Shown piece by piece: positions 24,371 to 27,573 of a stretch of 27,573 bases of DNA. Position 1 is the stretch's first letter, and each line of letters starts with the position of its first letter. This DNA comes from Chloroflexota bacterium (GTDB lineage: Bacteria; Chloroflexota; Dehalococcoidia; Lucifugimonadales; JACPCL1). The position numbers were made by a program, and so were the translations under genes. The notes below the pieces were generated by a model. That model ran no database searches, had not been told where the DNA came from, and saw only the letters and a list, made by a program, of their open reading frames with translations. The stretch is from assembly GCA_016210375.1 (NCBI GenBank), contig JACQUH010000041.1, forward strand, positions 1 through 27,573, given 5' to 3'.

Positions 24371-24526
24371 AGCCTGTCCTTGAGTGAGCCGAAGCCCTGA
24401 GCGTAGCGAACGGGGAAGCGAAGGAGAGACACAGAGGGAGAGGTCCAAGGCAGCACGTGTTGCGCCGATAGCTTTCCATAATAACAATACATGTAAATCG
24501 CTGCACTAGTCCTTCGTCCCCTCCAG

Positions 24527-25012
24527 CTATCGGCGTTCTGGAGCGCCGCCCTCCAGGGCCTGGCGGATGTGGCCGAGGCGCATCTCCTCCATGTCCACCA
24601 CGTGTTCAATCAGGCGCTTGATGGTGTACTCCGGCTCCTGGCCGGCCCGGGGTTGCAGGTTGCCCATATCCCGGCCCTCGGAGATGTCGCGACGCAGGTC
24701 TTCGTCGCTAAGGCCTATGAGGCTGCCGATGAGCTCGGCCCGCGCGGTCTCCATCTCGGCGAGGACTCGGCCAACCTCCGTGCGGGGGGCGCCTATCTTC
24801 CGTCGTTCCTTCAAGACGTGCTGAAGGTGGTCATAGTGGTGAGTGGAAATACGGTGGATGAGGCGACGGATAGTAAAGGGGCCTTCTTCGCCCCCGGGCC
24901 TGTCCGTATACGCGTGGCCCAACTGGCCGTCCGTGAGGTTGAGGAGAAAGTCCATGGCCTCCCGGCGCTGGGCCTCCAGCTTGTCAATCAGCCTGCGGAC
25001 TTCAGTGTCCAT
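24527..25012 (-). CDS. DinB-like four-helix-bundle protein
   Basis: A 161-residue, mainly helical protein with His residues placed as in the DinB/YfiT superfamily: LIHRISTHHYDHLQHVL near the middle and LIEHVVDMEEMRLGHIRQAL at the C-terminus. In this family three His often bind a metal, and some members are thiol-dependent transferases. The start is well supported by AGGAGG five nt upstream (minus strand). It lies 9 bp after the second DinB-like gene and is probably co-transcribed with it. It is convergent with the kinase gene and has no evident tie to the glycan pathway. The function of such proteins cannot be inferred further. Confidence 0.7.
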   Translation of the reverse strand: MDTEVRRLIDKLEAQRREAMDFLLNLTDGQLGHAYTDRPGGEEGPFTIRRLIHRISTHHYDHLQHVLKERRKIGAPRTEVGRVLAEMETARAELIGSLIGLSDEDLRRDISEGRDMGNLQPRAGQEPEYTIKRLIEHVVDMEEMRLGHIRQALEGGAPERR

Positions 25013-25021
25013 CCTGTCCTC

Positions 25022-25438
25022 CTATGTTTGAATGGGTTCTAGGGCCTTGACGATGAGCTCCAGGGTCTTCCGCTCCTCCTCCAGGACGTGGGAGATGACG
25101 TCGCGGGCAGAGGCCTTCTGCGCGGGATCGCCAGGGACGTCAAGATGCCCGTCACCCAGGTCTGAGAAGTAAGCGGCGAACTGGGCGCGGTAGCCCTGGA
25201 GCTCGGCCAGGGCGCGCTTGGCCTCGCTGCGGGGGATATTCTGGCCCCACTTCACCCAGAGCATTTGCTCAATGTGCTCGCGGTAGTGGTCGCTGAGTTC
25301 GTAGAGGGCCTGGCGCAGCGTGCGGCCATCCTCCAGGGGGGTGTCCAGGGTCGGGTCGTGGACACCCCCAAGATTGCGAAGGCTTTCCCTTTCGTGATAG
25401 AGAAAGTCCTCCTGGAGGTGCTTGAGCTGTTCCTGCAT
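25022..25438 (-). CDS. DinB-like protein, second copy
   Basis: A 138-residue helical protein beginning MQEQLKHLQEDFLYHERESL. His residues in YHERESL, ELSDHYREHIEQML and VISHVLEEERKTLE suggest the DinB-type metal site. The start at 25438 is strongly supported by AAGGAGG about 6 nt upstream on the minus strand; the longer open frame to 25546 is unlikely. It heads a two-gene unit with the DinB-like gene at 24527. No promoter was clearly recognised upstream. The role is unknown; stress response, thiol transfer and metal-dependent hydrolysis are all possible for the superfamily. Confidence 0.65.
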   Translation of the reverse strand: MQEQLKHLQEDFLYHERESLRNLGGVHDPTLDTPLEDGRTLRQALYELSDHYREHIEQMLWVKWGQNIPRSEAKRALAELQGYRAQFAAYFSDLGDGHLDVPGDPAQKASARDVISHVLEEERKTLELIVKALEPIQT

Positions 25439-25725
25439 GGTAGGCCTCCTTGTTCCTGGGCTATCATCCAGCGTTTTCTTGACCCCAGCCTCACGGCTGG
25501 GAAACTCCCCCTGGTGGTGCGGGAGTCCTTCGGCTGCTGGGGGCATTATCGCACAAAAGGCGAGGGCCAGACAGTCCTATCCCATCTGACTGCTCCATGT
25601 AGGGTTGGCTCCACCCTCACCCTTGCCTCTCCCATCAAGGTGGCCTTGTTCCAAAAGTCCTTTGACCTCCCCCCTGTGTTCCCCTCTCCTGATGGTCATT
25701 GACGAAACAGAGTGACTTTTGCCGT

Positions 25726-25880
25726 TGTCATTCTGAGGGCCGATGAAATCGGCCTGAATGAATCTAAGGCACATGCCAGGAGACCGGATAACGCTCATAA
25801 GGAAGCGGTATGCCTATGCAGGCAACTGCCCTAGACTCATTCGCTGCGTCCCGACAAGTTGGGACTTGCTCAGAATGACA
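25726..25880. repeat. 155-bp imperfect palindrome (TGTCATTCTGAG family, long copy)
   Basis: The ends are a perfect 12-bp inverted repeat: TGTCATTCTGAG at 25726-25737 and its complement at 25869-25880. Inside, ATGAATCTAAGGCACATGCC pairs imperfectly with the inverted copy ending at ...AGACTCAT. One arm carries an extra TCCCGACAAGTTGGGA hairpin. The terminal sequence and the internal GAATCT motif are shared with 960-1038. This fits a MITE-like non-autonomous element; no flanking target duplication was confirmed. Confidence 0.7.
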
Positions 25881-25954
25881 AGCTGGCGTGTCCGTTCATT
25901 TAGTTGATAACCATCAGGAAAGGGGGGTTGAATCTGGGGACGCCCCAGACCCCA

Positions 25955-25978
25955 GCAGTCCCGACAAGTCGGGACTGC
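25955..25978. repeat. Perfect 11-bp stem hairpin (TCCCGACAAGTCGGGA type)
   Basis: GCAGTCCCGAC (25955-25965) pairs perfectly with GTCGGGACTGC (25968-25978) over a 2-nt loop. The core recurs with one change inside the arm of the element ending at 25880, so it is a small mobile or amplifying palindrome rather than a unique terminator. Confidence 0.6.
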
Positions 25979-26108
25979 CCCTCCTGACTTTTGGTGCAAA
26001 GCCCATCAAGGGAGATGGAATTTCCCTACTCCCACGAGGGGAGAAGGCCGGGATGAGGGGGGAAAGCCAGCCAGCCAACCGAGAGTGTACCAGTCACACC
26101 CCAAAGGT

Positions 26109-26186
26109 CCGTTTGCTTTGTCGTGGTGGTACCGCCCCCTGGCGCGAAAGTGCAAGGTTTTAGTTCATCCAACCCCCGACTTATGG
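26109..26186 (-). repeat. Dispersed repeat A, right copy (inverted relative to 85-163)
   Basis: This 78-bp block aligns in reverse complement with 85-163 at about 67 positions, including the GGTACCACCAC core and the CCATAAGTCGGGGGTTGG end. The similarity continues outward through TTAGGT and GAGCCAGAGGGG to the GC-rich hairpin, as at the left end. The two copies therefore bracket the window's central ~26 kb in opposite orientation. Confidence 0.75.
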
Positions 26187-26198
26187 CTGTTGATTAGC

Positions 26199-26294
26199 TA
26201 ACCTAAGCCCCTCTGGCTCCCTCCTTCGCTGCGCTCAAGAGCTTGCCCTGAGCGCAGCGAAGGGCCAGGCTCTTCCTGCGCGGGAAGGGGGAGA
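26199..26294. repeat. GC-rich hairpin repeat (copy 3) split by a nested 41-bp palindrome
   Basis: The arm TAACCTAAGCCCCTCTGGCT matches the inverted flank of the hairpin at 8-50, and CGGGAAGGGGGAG (26281-26293) matches its stem. Between them sits a separate perfect palindrome: CCTTCGCTGCGCTCA (26223-26237) pairs with 26249-26263 over an 11-nt loop. The arrangement reads as one palindromic element inserted into another. Confidence 0.65.
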
Positions 26295-26329
26295 AAATAG
26301 GTTTGAATTGGTGCGATGCGGCAGGGCCA

Positions 26330-26397
26330 CATCACACCAATTCTTCAGAGTGTCGTCCCCCTCTCCTGGCAGCAGAGGGGGACCACAGGGGGAGAGG
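26330..26397 (-). repeat. Inverted repeat B, left of the DegV gene
   Basis: These 68 bp align without gaps to the reverse complement of 27504-27571 at about 55 of 68 positions (hand count). Both hold a CCCCCTCT...AGAGGGGG palindrome plus a conserved CATCACACC outer end. The pair flanks the DegV-family gene in inverted orientation. Confidence 0.7.
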
Positions 26398-26400
26398 TTG

Positions 26401-26437
26401 AACCTAACCCCCGTCCCCTTCCCTAGGAGGGAAGGGG
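26401..26437. repeat. GC-rich hairpin repeat (copy 4)
   Basis: The arm AACCTAACCCCCG (26401-26413) is followed by CCCCTTCCCT (26415-26424), pairing perfectly with 26428-26437 over a 3-nt loop. It is the same family as 8-50 and 24306-24344, adjacent to inverted repeat B. Confidence 0.65.
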
Positions 26438-26497
26438 AGAAACGGCGATTGTCCGTTTAATTGGTCACAGACCTTCAGGGGGCGGCGCCATGAAGCT

Positions 26498-26527
26498 CGT
26501 AGGGGCGAAGCACGCTTCGCCCCTACG
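26498..26527. terminator. Perfect 14-bp hairpin just downstream of the DegV gene
   Basis: CGTAGGGGCGAAGC (26498-26511) pairs perfectly with 26514-26527 over a 2-nt loop, 29 bp beyond the DegV stop codon on the minus strand. The position suits a transcription end or mRNA-stabilising structure. There is no clear U-tract, so intrinsic termination is uncertain and a dispersed palindrome is an equal alternative. Confidence 0.4.
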
Positions 26528-26556
26528 CTGCCCTTGCCATGTGCTCATGCAGGCGA

Positions 26557-27408
26557 TCAGGACAGAGCATCCTTCTTCTCCGACTGCAAGGCCATGCCCC
26601 AGGAGCCGGGGCCAACGTATGTCCCCAGCACCGGCCCGAAGCGCGCGCGCATAACACGGCCTCCCGTGACCAGCGGGCGGAGGCGCTCCACCAGCTCGTC
26701 CGCTTCCTGGGACGTGGTGCTGAAGACCACTGCCGCCTGCTTCAGGGGCGCCCGCTCCTCGGCTACAGTAATGAGGTACTGCACCCCTTGAGCGCGGCTG
26801 CGGGCGATGCTCAGCGAGTGGACGATACCCTCCCGTACCGTGATGATGGGCCTCATACGCAGCAGCGAGCCTACCAGCGCCCGGACCTTGCCGACGCGCC
26901 CACCCTTCTGAAGGTACTCCAGTGTGTCCAGCACCGCGAAGACCTGCACCTCTCCCATGGCTCCCCTGGCCGCCTGCACCGCCTCCTGATAGCTGGCCCC
27001 GCCGCGCACTGCCTGGGCCGCCGCCGTGACTACCAGACCCAGGCCCATGGAAGCCTGGAGCGAGTCTATGATCTCCACGGCGGCATCCCCCATCTCTTCT
27101 TTGGCCTGGCGCGCCGAGTTCAGCGTCCCGCTGAGGTGCTCCGAGATGTGGATGGATACCACCTGGTGTCCCTGGGACAGCAGGCGCTGGTAGACCTCTA
27201 GGAAGACCCCTGGCGACGGCTGCGACGTCGCCGGCAGGCTTTCGGCGGCCGCCAACCGCTGGAAGAAGACCTCGGAGCTTATCTCCACGCCGTCCAGGAA
27301 GCTCTCCTGCCCGAAGCGCACGTTCAACGGCACCACGGTGATGTCCAGCTCTCGGGCCACCTCCTGGGGGATGTCCGAGGTGCTATCGGTGACGATCTTT
27401 ACGGCCAT
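26557..27408 (-). CDS. DegV family protein (fatty-acid-binding)
   Basis: A 283-residue protein with the DegV family pattern: N-terminal VKIVTDSTSDIPQE, LDITVVPLNVRFG, the lipid-headgroup-binding region LPATSQPSPGVF (about 58-69), HISEHLSGTLNSAR, and the C-terminal LEYLQKGGRVGK with RMRPIITVREG. DegV/FakB proteins bind fatty acids; FakB presents them to the FakA kinase for phospholipid synthesis. No FakA-like gene is in the window. GAGGG lies 7 nt before the ATG on the minus strand and the length is normal. It stands alone between inverted 68-bp repeats and has no visible link to the glycan genes. Confidence 0.88.
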   Translation of the reverse strand: MAVKIVTDSTSDIPQEVARELDITVVPLNVRFGQESFLDGVEISSEVFFQRLAAAESLPATSQPSPGVFLEVYQRLLSQGHQVVSIHISEHLSGTLNSARQAKEEMGDAAVEIIDSLQASMGLGLVVTAAAQAVRGGASYQEAVQAARGAMGEVQVFAVLDTLEYLQKGGRVGKVRALVGSLLRMRPIITVREGIVHSLSIARSRAQGVQYLITVAEERAPLKQAAVVFSTTSQEADELVERLRPLVTGGRVMRARFGPVLGTYVGPGSWGMALQSEKKDALS

Positions 27409-27426
27409 GGGTCATCCCTCTCCCTT

Positions 27427-27474
27427 CTGTTTGCCTTGTAGTGGTGGTACCATCCCTTGGCACTAATGGTCATT
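27427..27474 (-). repeat. Dispersed repeat A, shortened third copy
   Basis: In reverse complement, the block GTGCCA..ATGGTACCACC followed by ACTACAAGGCAAACAG matches 127-163 at 33 of 37 positions, and the adjoining AATGACCAT matches the sequence at 80-88. The stretch between these parts is missing, so it is an internally deleted copy. It lies 19 bp upstream of the DegV start. Confidence 0.65.
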
Positions 27475-27503
27475 AACCCAGTAACCTTGCATCGCGGTCC
27501 TGA

Positions 27504-27571
27504 CCTCTCCCCCTGTAGTCCCCCTCTCCGCAACGGAGAGGGGGACGATGATTTGAGGAATCGGTGTGATG
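27504..27571 (+). repeat. Inverted repeat B, right of the DegV gene
   Basis: This is the partner of 26330-26397. It holds a perfect 12-bp stem (TCCCCCTCTCCG at 27519-27530 with 27534-27545, 3-nt loop) and ends GGTGTGATG, the inverse of CATCACACC at 26330. It runs to the window edge, so the element may continue. Confidence 0.7.
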
Positions 27572-27573
27572 CG

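Larger units (their letters stand above)
25439..26556. other. Repeat-rich intergenic region (about 1.1 kb)
   Basis: There is no convincing coding region. Short open frames on both strands lack ribosome-binding sites and consist largely of repeat sequence. The region holds at least six palindromic or dispersed elements, listed separately, several of them nested or abutting. It separates the DinB-like pair from the DegV-family gene and forms the right edge of the repeat-bracketed glycan cassette. The first ~280 bases (25439-25725) show nothing recognisable beyond the DinB ribosome-binding site. Confidence 0.6.

Noticed and set aside
24569..25042. Plus-strand open frame over the first DinB-like gene
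   Set aside because: It is antisense to a gene with a clear ribosome-binding site and recognisable His motifs, and has no support of its own.
25888..26163. Short plus-strand open frame in the repeat-rich gap
   Set aside because: It is composed largely of palindromes and repeat A, lacks a ribosome-binding site and resembles no protein pattern.
25726..26440. Clustered short repeats as a CRISPR array
   Set aside because: The repeats are palindromic, of different lengths, irregularly spaced and nested; there are no uniform direct repeats with unique spacers and no cas genes.

Overview
The window is one chromosomal stretch from a high-G+C bacterium: roughly 60% by eye, with dense genes, frequent GTG/TTG starts and intergenic gaps packed with palindromic repeats. 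No rRNA, tRNA or CRISPR array is visible. The mix of a membrane-anchored YvcK, a fused Wzz/BY-kinase, DegV, DinB-like proteins and this repeat style suggests an uncultivated Chloroflexota (Dehalococcoidia-like) lineage. That placement is a guess from general gene style, not a demonstrated assignment.

Layout. (1) 1-241: a perfect GC-rich hairpin, one copy of a dispersed repeat and a plausible promoter. (2) 242-751: a NusG/RfaH-like antiterminator at the head of the locus. (3) 752-1097: an intergenic leader with a 79-bp palindromic element. (4) 1098-20974: a tightly packed, all-plus-strand surface-glycan operon with many ATGA/GTGA overlaps. (5) 21075-24273: a membrane-anchored YvcK and a Wzz/BY-kinase, same strand. 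(6) 24527-25438: two DinB-like genes on the minus strand, convergent with the kinase. (7) 25439-26556: about 1.1 kb of repeats with no credible gene. (8) 26557-27408: a DegV-family gene (minus strand), itself bracketed by 68-bp inverted repeats.

How the operon could work (inference). Three extended SDR enzymes remodel nucleotide sugars. An AsnB-type amidotransferase may convert uronic acids to uronamides. A deacetylase-like / formyltransferase-like / deacetylase-like trio could exchange N-acetyl for N-formyl groups. Four tandem membrane-tethered GT-B glycosyltransferase paralogues plus a fifth, more distant one assemble the glycan. Three intact methyltransferases, a sulfotransferase and one interrupted methyltransferase decorate it. 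An MsbA-type ABC exporter could move a lipid-linked product across the membrane. The Wzz/BY-kinase at the 3' end is a chain-length and phosphorylation control module, and the NusG-like protein probably keeps polymerase processive over the ~20-kb run. No priming glycosyltransferase, Wzx or Wzy is seen in the window.

Most notable: the tandem glycosyltransferase array whose members all lack the first Glu of the usual EX7E motif; the formyltransferase with Gly where the catalytic Asn is expected; a methyltransferase split by one in-frame amber codon; a 12-Tyr tract followed by an unusually long basic tail in the BY-kinase; and inverted repeat copies that bracket the whole ~26-kb cassette.
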